This document shows, piece by piece, positions 15,881 to 24,332 of a DNA stretch of 64,000 bases (its first letter is position 1; each line of letters starts with the position of its first letter). This stretch comes from Maridesulfovibrio sp. (lineage in GTDB: Bacteria; Desulfobacterota; Desulfovibrionia; Desulfovibrionales; Desulfovibrionaceae), in NCBI RefSeq assembly GCF_963667685.1, contig NZ_OY763931.1:496001-560000 (forward strand). Reading direction: 5' to 3'. Both the position numbers and the translations under genes were made by a program. The notes under the pieces are model-generated. The model saw only the letters and a list, made by a program, of their open reading frames with translations. It was not told the origin of the DNA and ran no database searches.

Positions 15881-18332
15881 ATTTATCAACCGCAAAAGAG
15901 AACAGTCCTTCTTAAAGAAATGGGCTATGAGTAATGAAAGTGAATCGAAAATACTTTTACTAAAAGGTCCAACTGGAATAGGTAAAACAAAACTGGTGAC
16001 GCAGTCTTTGCATGAAATAGATATTCCTGTTGTTCATGTTAAAGTAGTAGACTATCCAAAATACGTTGCTGATAACGGAGAATATTTACTGAAAATATTT
16101 AAAAGTATTGTTGTTCTTGCCGAGAAAAATGATAATGTAGTAGGAATTGAAACTTTTCTGGCTTTACGAAATGGAAAACATATAGCGTACAATACAGCAG
16201 GAACTATTGTAAAACAATTTGCACTTCAGATGAGTAAAAAGTATTTGGGAGATGAAGGAGTACAAGTAATAAAAGAAGTTTTAAATACTGATATAAAAAA
16301 TTTACGGCAACTAGGAGATGGGAAGCCGGAAGTTATAAAAGATGAGATATTATCGTATACAGAATTAGTACTATCTTCAATGCAATGTATAATTCAGATT
16401 GAAAATATTCAAAAGATAGATCAAACGTCATTAGAATATCTAAACCATGCATTTGCGCGACATAAATGTATTAAGGGTGTTTTTGAATATACAAGTATGA
16501 GTGACAATAGTCTAAGCTGTGAGGCCATTCATGCAGCATTAAAGTCTACAAATTCAAATTGCAGAATTTATGAACTCCAGCCTATTGCAATCGAAGAATT
16601 ACTTGATGGTCTCAAAGATCGTCCAGAAATATTTAAGACGGCTTTAACACGCCACTACCAAGATCAAGGATATAATTTACGAGTAATAGTTGATGTCAGC
16701 ATCCTGTCAGCCAATCTTAAAACAGAATTAGAACTTTTAGACCATGAACAGAATAACTCGACGAGCGAGTACGTGATTAGGTCACTTTCGAACACTCAAA
16801 GGTTTATGCTGGGACTAATTATTGCACACGGAGGAGAAGTTGATTCGGATTTAATTAGAGCTGCGATTGCAGTTAACCATGAGAAAATGTTTACGTTTGG
16901 GGTGGGATTAAATTTCCAGCGTGAACTCAAAGATCTATGCGATTTTGAGTACTTGAAACATGATGGACATAAAATACGCGTAGCACACGACAGTATTACT
17001 ACTGGGTATCTAAACACGATGTCTAATAAAAAATATATCATTCTTGCAAACGATACCTGGGAATGCTTTTACTCTAAAGTAATTGAGAATAATGATCCAT
17101 TTCTTAAGACTGATGCTCTGTACTGGCTTCCTGTTTTATATTTAAGCAGCAATAAGTTAGAGCAACTAATAGCAATGCTTGAACAGCACGGCCGTTCAGC
17201 TCTTAATAGTTTTTCTCCACGAAGACTAGTTGATGTCTTTAAGAAGATACAGCTACTAGGCTCAAAGGTCGCTTTGACTATTACCCAAAGTCGCCTTGAT
17301 GCTTTAATCGAGAGACAGGCTATAGTTCTTTTCGATAGCTGTTTGCTTGATGAGGCTTGTGGATGTTTTGATCAAGTTGTGACTAAGTCTTTGGTTGGAA
17401 AATTGATTTATGCTGATGCATGTGTTGGAACTGAACGTTTTGATACGGGATTAAGTGTCATTGAAAACGTTGAAGAGTGTTACAGTGATTCCTCTCTGCA
17501 CCGTCCTATTCATGTGCTAACTGGTATGATTAAAATTCATGCGTACCGAACAGATGGGCAACTTCAACAGGCAGAGTCAACGTATCGAAAGCTTCTTTCC
17601 TGGAAAGAGTTTTTGGACGAACCGCTCTACGCCAGTCTATTACGTTATGCCGATGTCGGTTTATATAAAGATCATGACATAGCTGAATGTATAAAACTTT
17701 TGGAGTTAGGGGTGGACTTGTGTCAAAAACATAATTTGCTTTCTGATGAGGCTTCTGCGCACATAGCCTTGAGTCAGCACTTTGGCTACATTGGTGATCT
17801 TGAAAGAGCAAAAGAAGAATTAGAAATTGCAGAAGAAATTTCACAAAAAGTTTGGATTGAACGCTATTCAATCACAAACAACCAAGCAGTGCTTGATATT
17901 ATGTCTGGTAAAAAGAAAGAAGCCGAGGCTGCTTTTCAGCGATCTTTACTGCTCGCAACAGAGGCTGGAGACCGTTTGCTAATACTCTGCAATTATTTAT
18001 CTGTGGGAAATAGTTCTGTTGCAGAAGAGCTTTCGCTTTTGTTAGAGGGCATAACGGATTTTAATGAAGAATTGGCCAAAATTGCGCAATATAATTTGGG
18101 AATATTTTATGCTGAACAAGGGAATAATATACTTTCTAAACTTTATTTAGAAGAAGCAGCTAAAATGGATGATAGTATGGATGAAGATTTTTGGTCCTGT
18201 GCTTTGCGCGGCAATACTCCACAATACTCTTCCACTCTCCACCGCCTTAAGTATAAATATTATTTAGTTTTTATTGTCCGCTGGCAACTTTCTTCCAGCA
18301 CGCTCCAAAGCATTAGTAATCAGTTTTCTTAA
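15870..18332 (+). CDS. Large P-loop NTPase with helical-repeat C terminus
   Basis: 820 residues. The N-terminal P-loop NTPase has Walker A LLLKGPTGIGKTKLV (about 28-42) and a likely Walker B in QCIIQIENI near 170, in an arrangement like ORC/STAND-type ATPases that begin with a short NR-containing motif before the P-loop. Residues from about 450 onward are helical repeats, with TPR-like pairs around 590-760 (DEASAHIALSQHFGYIGDLERAKEEL). Its sequence is AT-rich compared with the chromosome. The start is inside the left inverted repeat and has no ribosome site. Its last 69 bp overlap the 3' end of the ATP-grasp gene. A signalling or anti-phage sensor role is a guess based on architecture. Confidence 0.75.
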   Translation: MNDIFINRKREQSFLKKWAMSNESESKILLLKGPTGIGKTKLVTQSLHEIDIPVVHVKVVDYPKYVADNGEYLLKIFKSIVVLAEKNDNVVGIETFLALRNGKHIAYNTAGTIVKQFALQMSKKYLGDEGVQVIKEVLNTDIKNLRQLGDGKPEVIKDEILSYTELVLSSMQCIIQIENIQKIDQTSLEYLNHAFARHKCIKGVFEYTSMSDNSLSCEAIHAALKSTNSNCRIYELQPIAIEELLDGLKDRPEIFKTALTRHYQDQGYNLRVIVDVSILSANLKTELELLDHEQNNSTSEYVIRSLSNTQRFMLGLIIAHGGEVDSDLIRAAIAVNHEKMFTFGVGLNFQRELKDLCDFEYLKHDGHKIRVAHDSITTGYLNTMSNKKYIILANDTWECFYSKVIENNDPFLKTDALYWLPVLYLSSNKLEQLIAMLEQHGRSALNSFSPRRLVDVFKKIQLLGSKVALTITQSRLDALIERQAIVLFDSCLLDEACGCFDQVVTKSLVGKLIYADACVGTERFDTGLSVIENVEECYSDSSLHRPIHVLTGMIKIHAYRTDGQLQQAESTYRKLLSWKEFLDEPLYASLLRYADVGLYKDHDIAECIKLLELGVDLCQKHNLLSDEASAHIALSQHFGYIGDLERAKEELEIAEEISQKVWIERYSITNNQAVLDIMSGKKKEAEAAFQRSLLLATEAGDRLLILCNYLSVGNSSVAEELSLLLEGITDFNEELAKIAQYNLGIFYAEQGNNILSKLYLEEAAKMDDSMDEDFWSCALRGNTPQYSSTLHRLKYKYYLVFIVRWQLSSSTLQSISNQFS

Positions 18333-19286
18333 AAGACATGGATATTCATTCTGTCCAAAGGACATAGCCAATTCTCCATCAGGTCTTAAGTCAAGGTCAG
18401 GCGAAAGTTCAAATGCATAAAATCCATTTTTAGTGATACGTCCATCAATTCTTATTATTTCGGCTTTATCCAAAAGCTGGAAAAGTTTTTTACAAGAAAG
18501 AACAAGACTTTCTGTTAGAATTTGACTTTCATCAACAGGTAAAAAATCACAATTGTCCAGATATTTAAGCGCATAAGTAAATAAACGTTCATTTAAAAAA
18601 TCTGGCTGACCATTTATTGTCCACGAAAGAGCTTTTATGTAAGGTTCATCAATATGATTTCCCATGATACAAATAGAAATTTCACGTCCTATTAGCATTT
18701 CTTCAACTAAAACAGGCCAACCAAAAGACTTCGCTAAAGAGATAGCTACTTCTCGAGCTTCAACTTCATTTTGCGCTAGACTTTTCTCGCTAATCCCTAG
18801 ACTTGACCCCTGACATATCGGCTTAATGACGGCGGGGTAAGTCCAAGAGGAGAGCAACTGTAGATCCTTCTTTTCTGTAAGAATGAATCCTGATGGCGTG
18901 GGAATTCTGCACTCCTCGCAGATGGTTTTAGCTAAATGTTTGTCATTGCAGACTGCCTTTGTATAGGCATCAGCACCAATATATGAAATGCCATATGATT
19001 CACAGATAGCAGGAACAAGGGAGTGTCTATTCCGTGAAATCTCACCAAACCAATAAGGAAAAACAACTGACTTACGATGACAATTAATATTATTAATAAA
19101 ATCCTCAATTGTTCTATAATGTGTTACATGCTCCGCGATTTTTAGTAATCCATCAAAAATAAGTTCTAGCGAGCTTGGGTCCGGTCTGTCCCCATCAGAG
19201 GAAAGATGGTCTATTTCTTCGCTTTCATCAGAAATGGGGTCGCAAATAAGAACAACTTCAATTGGTAATTTAGAAATATCATTCAT
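18264..19286 (-). CDS. ATP-grasp ligase, D-Ala-D-Ala ligase-like
   Basis: 340 residues related to D-alanine-D-alanine ligase: an N-terminal domain with ISYIGADAYTKAVCNDKHLAK (about 105-125), the ATP-grasp lysine in PAVIKPICQGSSLGISE (about 158-174), the VLVEEMLIGREISICIMG segment, and an IRIDGRITKNGFYAFELSPDLDL end where Mg ligands lie. Canonical Ddl has an Asn in the metal-binding N-x-x-P end; here it reads ELSPDLDL, so the substrate may differ. It begins inside the right inverted repeat 26 bp after the tyrosine recombinase stop, on the same strand. A peptide or cell-wall ligase activity is plausible; the acceptor is unknown. Confidence 0.8.
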   Translation of the reverse strand: MNDISKLPIEVVLICDPISDESEEIDHLSSDGDRPDPSSLELIFDGLLKIAEHVTHYRTIEDFINNINCHRKSVVFPYWFGEISRNRHSLVPAICESYGISYIGADAYTKAVCNDKHLAKTICEECRIPTPSGFILTEKKDLQLLSSWTYPAVIKPICQGSSLGISEKSLAQNEVEAREVAISLAKSFGWPVLVEEMLIGREISICIMGNHIDEPYIKALSWTINGQPDFLNERLFTYALKYLDNCDFLPVDESQILTESLVLSCKKLFQLLDKAEIIRIDGRITKNGFYAFELSPDLDLRPDGELAMSFGQNEYPCLLRKLITNALERAGRKLPADNKN

Positions 19287-19299
19287 AATTTTTAGTTAT
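19276..19299 (-). repeat. 24-bp inverted repeat, right copy
   Basis: Reverse complement of the left copy at 15857-15880, identical over 24 bases, and including the ATG of the ATP-grasp gene at 19286. It ends 13 bp from the stop codon of the adjacent tyrosine recombinase gene. Recombination between the two copies would flip the 3.4-kb segment and exchange which gene lies beside the left promoter. Confidence 0.85.
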
Positions 19300-19312
19300 C
19301 GATACTTCTCTC

Positions 19313-20236
19313 CTACCTAATCTTCCTCCTCGGATGTTTTTTCGCGAGTATATCTCGCTGTGATGATAGGCTTACATGTGTGTATATCTCTGTGACGGAT
19401 AATGAGCTATGGCCCAGTAATGTTTGGATATTCCTTATGTCTACTCCGTTTTCGAGTAGCATGGTTGCGATGGTGTGGCGGAACATGTGCGGGGTGATGT
19501 TTTCGGTAACGCCTGCAATTTCGCTGTATTTTTTGATAATTCTCCTAACAGATTGGTCGGAGAGTGGTTTGAGATCCCTGTTTAGGAAAAATGATGTAGA
19601 ATCATGTAGTGCGTACTGATAAAGTCGGCTGTATTCTTTTAAAATTTTCAAGGATTTGTTTTCGCAAAGAGGAATTAATCTTTGTTTATTCCCTTTCCCA
19701 TTTATGATTAATTTATTGTTCTTTAAGTCTATCTCAGATGGTGAAATACTGCATAATTCAGAAACTCTGATCCCAGTAGCAAATAATAATTCTATTACAC
19801 ATATGTCTCGTGTGATTTCTCTGTATGCTTTGCTTTTATGATTAAATTTTTCTTTTTCCAGATATGCATATTTTAAAATTTTAGATAGAGATGTCTCTTT
19901 TATTATTTTAGGTAGTTCTTTTGATCTATCTATTTTAATATGTAATTTTCTAAATGGAGAGAATGAAATTAAGTCTTCTCGCTCAAGAAAGTTAAAAAAT
20001 GATTTTAGTGTAGCAAGCTTTCTTTTTAGTGTTTTTGGTTTATAATTATTATTTATATTTGATAGGTATGTTCTTATTAATTCTTTATCGATGTTTACTA
20101 CTTCAATATTATCTAAATTTATTGTTTCTTTAAATTGAGATAGATCTTTTCGGTATGCTTGCAATGTTAACGAGGAGAGTGATCTTTCTAATGAGCAGTA
20201 CTGCAAAAATGTTTTAATAGCGAAATTGAGTTTCAT
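19313..20236 (-). CDS. Tyrosine recombinase (XerC/D-like integrase)
   Basis: 307 residues from the ATG at 20236, preceded by AAAGGAGAAAC; an upstream in-frame Met has no such site. The N-terminal SAM-like core-binding domain (about 1-90) is followed by the catalytic domain with the expected residues: Arg in LFATGIRVSEL, Lys in GKGNKQRLIPL, HxxR in HMFRHTIATML, and LLGHSSLSVTEIYTHV with His and the nucleophilic Tyr. All appear intact. It borders a perfect inverted-repeat cassette, making it the obvious candidate for flipping that segment, although it could instead be the integrase of the decayed island. Confidence 0.9.
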   Translation of the reverse strand: MKLNFAIKTFLQYCSLERSLSSLTLQAYRKDLSQFKETINLDNIEVVNIDKELIRTYLSNINNNYKPKTLKRKLATLKSFFNFLEREDLISFSPFRKLHIKIDRSKELPKIIKETSLSKILKYAYLEKEKFNHKSKAYREITRDICVIELLFATGIRVSELCSISPSEIDLKNNKLIINGKGNKQRLIPLCENKSLKILKEYSRLYQYALHDSTSFFLNRDLKPLSDQSVRRIIKKYSEIAGVTENITPHMFRHTIATMLLENGVDIRNIQTLLGHSSLSVTEIYTHVSLSSQRDILAKKHPRRKIR

Positions 20237-20328
20237 ATATAGTTTCTCCTTTGATTTGTGTAGGTAATGCGACAAAAACAAAGAAGGTACAATTGATATA
20301 TGTAATCATATCAGGGGGTAAGTTTCAT

Positions 20329-20892
20329 CTAGTTAGATATTTGTGCAGCAGATGACCACGCAGGACGGCCCTTTCGATCTGGCGGGACATAGCCAATCCC
20401 GGCATGTCTGCGTTTTCTGTTGTAGAAAATTTCAAGGTAGACAAAAATATCCTGCATGATTGTTAGATAAAGCCAGCCTTCACCGGCTGGGATGTACGTA
20501 ATATCCGACACCCATTTTAAATTTGGAGAACTGGCCGTAGATTCTCTTGATAACAGGTTCGGCGCAAAACATTCGTTTCGATGCGACTTCGGGTAGCGAT
20601 GCTTACGCACTGTGTGAGATTTCATTCCCTCAGCGACAAGGACACGCCGTACGTTTTCTGGACAGCAATAGAAATCGACAGCATCAATTATGTCCGTATA
20701 AATTTTGCGGTATTCATAAACACTGCCACTTTCTTTATGCGAAGCACGAGCAGCCTGATGAATTTGTTTCGGCCGTTTCTCTTGCATGCTTGGTAATCTC
20801 TTTTGCCAGTCATAATAGTCAGTTCTGCTAACAGACAAAACACGGCACAAAGAAATGGTCGGATATTGTGCATCATATATAGAGCAGTTCAA
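20329..20892 (-). pseudogene. IS3-family transposase OrfB remnant, internally deleted
   Basis: 187 codons of an IS3-family OrfB. The N-terminal helical part (CRVLSVSRTDYYDWQ, ENVRRVLVAEGM) and the start of the integrase core (NLKWVSDITYIPAGEGWLYLTIMQD) join directly to the extreme C terminus (IFVYLEIFYNRKRRHAGIGY). About 100 residues containing the second Asp and Glu of the DDE triad are missing, so it is inactive. OrfA and terminal inverted repeats were not found. It sits immediately beside the second AbiEii fragment. Confidence 0.8.
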
Positions 20893-20893
20893 A

Positions 20894-21139
20894 CATTACG
20901 GCTTATGTCACCAACCGGTTGAGTCAAAAACACTCCTCAAGTTTCCGAACAGCCTCAGCATGCTTCTTGGTGTTCTTCCACAGCTTATCAATATTATGCA
21001 GTTTCCAAAGCACGGCAGGCAATTGCGCGGCATGAGGGATTCCCGGAAGTTCTCATTCAGGATTTCCTTTTTGACGGAGATCAGGAAATGCTTGTCGTCA
21101 TCACTTAAGCCTGGCTCGATTTCTTGGATCAGCTTAGCT
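20894..21139. repeat. Duplicated AbiEii 3' segment, copy B
   Basis: A diverged direct copy of 13426-13680 with the same order of features (CATTACGGCTTATGTCAC, CTCCTCAAGTTTCCGAACAGC, CAATATTATGCAGTTTCCAAA), but with several indels that break the minus-strand frame. The rest of 21140-21240 encodes a short unrecognised tail (ITRLGYVPKRIKDKAGIVFD) on the plus strand. No intact gene lies between 20893 and 21491. Confidence 0.7.
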
Positions 21140-21300
21140 CAGAAGGTTATCACTAGGTTAGGCTATGTTCCCAAGCGTATTAAGGATAAAGCAGGAATCG
21201 TCTTTGATCTGGGTCTTAATTTTGGCGGTGGTTGGAAGAATTAAGCGCTGTTAAGAAATGCTTTTCGTTGCGCTTGAATTGCAATTACAAGATATTGCCT

Positions 21301-21357
21301 ATGTAAAGCACTGTATAGTTCTGTCTGCTGACTTTACATAATGCCTTACATGTAAGG
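21301..21357. promoter_or_regulatory. Repeated ATGTAARG half-sites upstream of the second oxidoreductase
   Basis: Half-sites ATGTAAAG (21301-21308) and CTTTACAT (21332-21339) form one wide inverted repeat, and CCTTACATGTAAGG (21344-21357) is a perfect 14-bp palindrome of the same half-site. They lie 90-146 bp upstream of the -24 element, the normal range for a sigma-54 enhancer. The AcoR-like regulator at 26700 is the likely binder (inference). Confidence 0.6.
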
Positions 21358-21446
21358 TGTATGTTGTACAAATAAAACGAGCTCATTATATATGTTTTTT
21401 TGTAAAAAATATTTTATTTTAAACTGATATGACAGCTGCTCTCTCA

Positions 21447-21462
21447 TGGTACACCGTTTGCT
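21447..21462 (+). promoter_or_regulatory. Sigma-54 (-24/-12) promoter of the second oxidoreductase
   Basis: TGGTACA (21447-21453), a 4-bp spacer, then TTGCT (21458-21462) matches the sigma-54 consensus with both the GG and GC dinucleotides intact. Transcription would start near 21473, about 19 nt before the chosen ATG at 21492, which rules out the longer in-frame start at 21429. Confidence 0.82.
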
Positions 21463-21491
21463 TTGTAAGAGATAAAACAATGAGGTGTAAT

Positions 21492-24236
21492 ATGAGTTTG
21501 AGTTTGTTGTCACAAAAGAGACTGTTCATCAATGGAGTTGAAACGAATGTTTTTGCTGAACCTGATGCGAAACTGTCTGAAGTCCTCAGAGAGCAGTTGA
21601 ACTTGACCGGCACTAAAGTCGGTTGTGGTGAAGGCCAATGCGGTGCCTGTTCCGTAATTCTCAATGGAAAGGTCGTCCGTTCCTGTATAACTAAAATGAA
21701 ACGCGTTTCCGAGTTGTCACAGATAATTACTATCGAGGGCGTGGGAGAACCCGGTAATCTGCATCCGCTTCAGAAAGCTTGGGCTTTGCATGGTGCGGCT
21801 CAGTGCGGATTCTGTTCTCCCGGTTTTATTGTTTCCGCTAAAGGCCTCCTGGATGTAAACGATAGTCCCACTCGTGATGACATTCGCCAATGGTTCCAGA
21901 AGCATAGGAATGCTTGCCGCTGTACCGGATATAAACCTCTTGTCGACGCAGTTATGGCTGCAGCCGAGGTTATGCGCGGAGATGCTCCTGAGGAAAGTCT
22001 TGAATTCAAGATGCCCGAAGATGGACGTATCTGGGGGTCCTATTATCCCCGTCCTACTGCGGTGGCCAAGGTCACAGGTACATTGGATTATGGTGCTGAT
22101 CTGGGTCTCAAACTGCCGGATAATATGTTGCATGTCGCTTTAGTTCAGGCAGAGGTGCATCATGCAAATATCATAAGTATCGATACCTCCAAGGCTGAAG
22201 GCATGCCTGGTGTGGCAGCTGTTCTTACTGCTGCTGATGTGAAAGGTAAAAACCGTATTTTCGGCTTGGTTCAGAGTTCCTACCATAAAGGTGATGGATG
22301 GGAACGTCCTATCATTAACGATACGAAAGTCTTTCAGTATGGTGACGTGCTGGCTATGGTTTGTGCAGAGACTCGCGAAGAAGCGGAAGCTGCGGCCAAA
22401 GAAGTGCATGTCGAGCTAGAATTATTACCTGCCTATCTTAGTGCTCCGGAAGCCATGGCTGAAGATGCCATGGAAATACACCCCGGTACCCCAAACGTTT
22501 ATTTCACTCAGCCCCTGATTAAGGGTGATGATACTGCCCCCATATTTAAGCAGGATGATGTCGCTGTGGTTGAGGGTGATTTCATTTCCAGCAGACAACC
22601 CCATATGCCAATTGAGCCAGATGTTGCTTTTGCTTTTATGGGTGATGACGATTTGCTGCATATTCACAGTAAGTCGATTGCAGTTCATTTACATGCTTTC
22701 ATGATCGCCGAGGGCATGGGCCTTACTCCTGATAAAATCGCTCTGGCAGCCAATCCCATGGGCGGAACCTTCGGGTATAAACTCAGCCCGACTTCGGAAG
22801 CTCTGGTCGGAGTGGCCGCAATGGCTACTGGACGCCCGTGTTTGCTCCGGTACAGCTATTTTCAGCAGATGACTTATACCGGTAAGCGTTCACCATTTTA
22901 TATTAACGCCCGCATGGCCGCGGATAAAAAGACCGGTCGTCTCTTGGCTATGGAACATGATTACTCTGTGGACCACGGTCCGTATTGTGAGATGGGCAGT
23001 GTCCTGACCTCACGCGGTATTCAGTTCATAGGTGCCGGTTATGATATTCCGAACATCCGCGGTATGGGCCGTACCGTTTGTACCAACCATGCATGGGGCG
23101 CAGCATTTCGTGGTTTCGGAGGAGTTCAATCCGTTTTTGCAGGTGAAACACTGATTGATGAAATGGCTCGCGAACTGGGGCAGGATCCATTGGAGTTCCG
23201 TTATGTAAACTGCTACCGCGAAGGCGCCACTACGCCAACCGGTGCGACTCCGGATGTAATCGCTTTGCCTCAGCTGCTTGATGCTCTTCGCCCCAAATAT
23301 AAGGAAGCCAAGGAACGCACTGCTCGTGAATCTACCGATGAAATCAAGAAGGGAGTAGGTATTGCAGTTGGCGTATACGGTGCCGGGGCGGACGGTGTGG
23401 ATACCGCAGAAGTCTTTATCCAGTATGATTCAGACAACGGTGTAACACTGGGCTGCTCTTGGGAAGACCATGGACAGGGCGCAGATATCGGTGCTGTTGG
23501 GACTACACATGAAGCATTGCTTCCAATGGGAATCCCGGTAGAGAAAATCCGTTTCAGCTGGCCTGATTCCGCTAAACAGCCTCCGGCAGGCCCCGCCGGG
23601 GCATCCCGTTCGCAGGTTGTAGTCGGTAGTGCTCTGAACGCTGCATGTAAAGCAATGATGGATGCTCTTAAAAAGCCGGACGGCACTTTTATGACCTATG
23701 ATGAGGCCGTTAGTGCTGAGAAACCCACCCGTTTTGAGGGATCGTACAGCTCTATGGGAAGTGTCTGTGATCCCGAGACTGGATTAGGCACACCGTTTGT
23801 TAACTGTATGTACACCATCTATTTGTCTGAAGTCTCTGTAGAAATCGCTACAGGAAAAGTGAAGGTAGACAGGGTTTCATGTGTAGCTGACCTTGGCTCC
23901 ATTAATAACCGTTTAGCTGTTGATGGCCAGATTTACGGTTGTATAGCACAGGGCATCGGGCTGGCGTTGAGTGAGGATTTTGAAGATATCAAGAAGCATT
24001 CCACTATGATCGGCGCGGGATTCCCCTATATTGAAAGCATTCCGGACGATATGGAGATTGAATACTTTGAGAACAATCTGCGTGAACACGGCCCGTTTGG
24101 TGCCTCAGGAGCAGGGGAAGGACCTATGGTCAACCCCCATATGTCTGTAATCAATGCCATTCGGGATGCTTGCGGAGCAAGAATCTATAGGCTTCCCGCA
24201 ACTCCTGAAAGAGTTTTGGAAGCATTGAAATCATAA
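21492..24236 (+). CDS. Mop-type molybdenum aldehyde oxidoreductase (second copy)
   Basis: 914 residues from the ATG at 21492 (GAGGTG site 5 bp upstream). The first [2Fe-2S] domain has C45, C50, C53 and C65; the second has CGFCSPG and ACRCTGY. The large molybdopterin domain follows, with a probable catalytic Glu in GASGAGEGPMVNPH. As in the first copy there is no FAD domain, so electrons probably leave to a ferredoxin- or flavodoxin-like acceptor. It is clearly a paralogue of 8871-11534 rather than a recent duplicate, since sequence and spacing differ throughout. It is driven from its own sigma-54 promoter and followed by its own alcohol dehydrogenase. Confidence 0.95.
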   Translation: MSLSLLSQKRLFINGVETNVFAEPDAKLSEVLREQLNLTGTKVGCGEGQCGACSVILNGKVVRSCITKMKRVSELSQIITIEGVGEPGNLHPLQKAWALHGAAQCGFCSPGFIVSAKGLLDVNDSPTRDDIRQWFQKHRNACRCTGYKPLVDAVMAAAEVMRGDAPEESLEFKMPEDGRIWGSYYPRPTAVAKVTGTLDYGADLGLKLPDNMLHVALVQAEVHHANIISIDTSKAEGMPGVAAVLTAADVKGKNRIFGLVQSSYHKGDGWERPIINDTKVFQYGDVLAMVCAETREEAEAAAKEVHVELELLPAYLSAPEAMAEDAMEIHPGTPNVYFTQPLIKGDDTAPIFKQDDVAVVEGDFISSRQPHMPIEPDVAFAFMGDDDLLHIHSKSIAVHLHAFMIAEGMGLTPDKIALAANPMGGTFGYKLSPTSEALVGVAAMATGRPCLLRYSYFQQMTYTGKRSPFYINARMAADKKTGRLLAMEHDYSVDHGPYCEMGSVLTSRGIQFIGAGYDIPNIRGMGRTVCTNHAWGAAFRGFGGVQSVFAGETLIDEMARELGQDPLEFRYVNCYREGATTPTGATPDVIALPQLLDALRPKYKEAKERTARESTDEIKKGVGIAVGVYGAGADGVDTAEVFIQYDSDNGVTLGCSWEDHGQGADIGAVGTTHEALLPMGIPVEKIRFSWPDSAKQPPAGPAGASRSQVVVGSALNAACKAMMDALKKPDGTFMTYDEAVSAEKPTRFEGSYSSMGSVCDPETGLGTPFVNCMYTIYLSEVSVEIATGKVKVDRVSCVADLGSINNRLAVDGQIYGCIAQGIGLALSEDFEDIKKHSTMIGAGFPYIESIPDDMEIEYFENNLREHGPFGASGAGEGPMVNPHMSVINAIRDACGARIYRLPATPERVLEALKS

Positions 24237-24332
24237 AAAATGTCGGGTGCTGTCTTCGGGCGGTATCCTCAAGAAGCATGCATGTAAACGTTATATGTTT
24301 TAGTATCAAATCTTATAATTGAGAGGCAAATT

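Noticed and set aside
20855-21244. 129-codon open frame on the plus strand across the IS3 remnant edge and the second AbiEii fragment
   Set aside because: Most of it is antisense to the AbiEii-derived repeat. Only the last 30 codons (ITRLGYVPKRIKDKAG) look protein-like, and I could not identify them.
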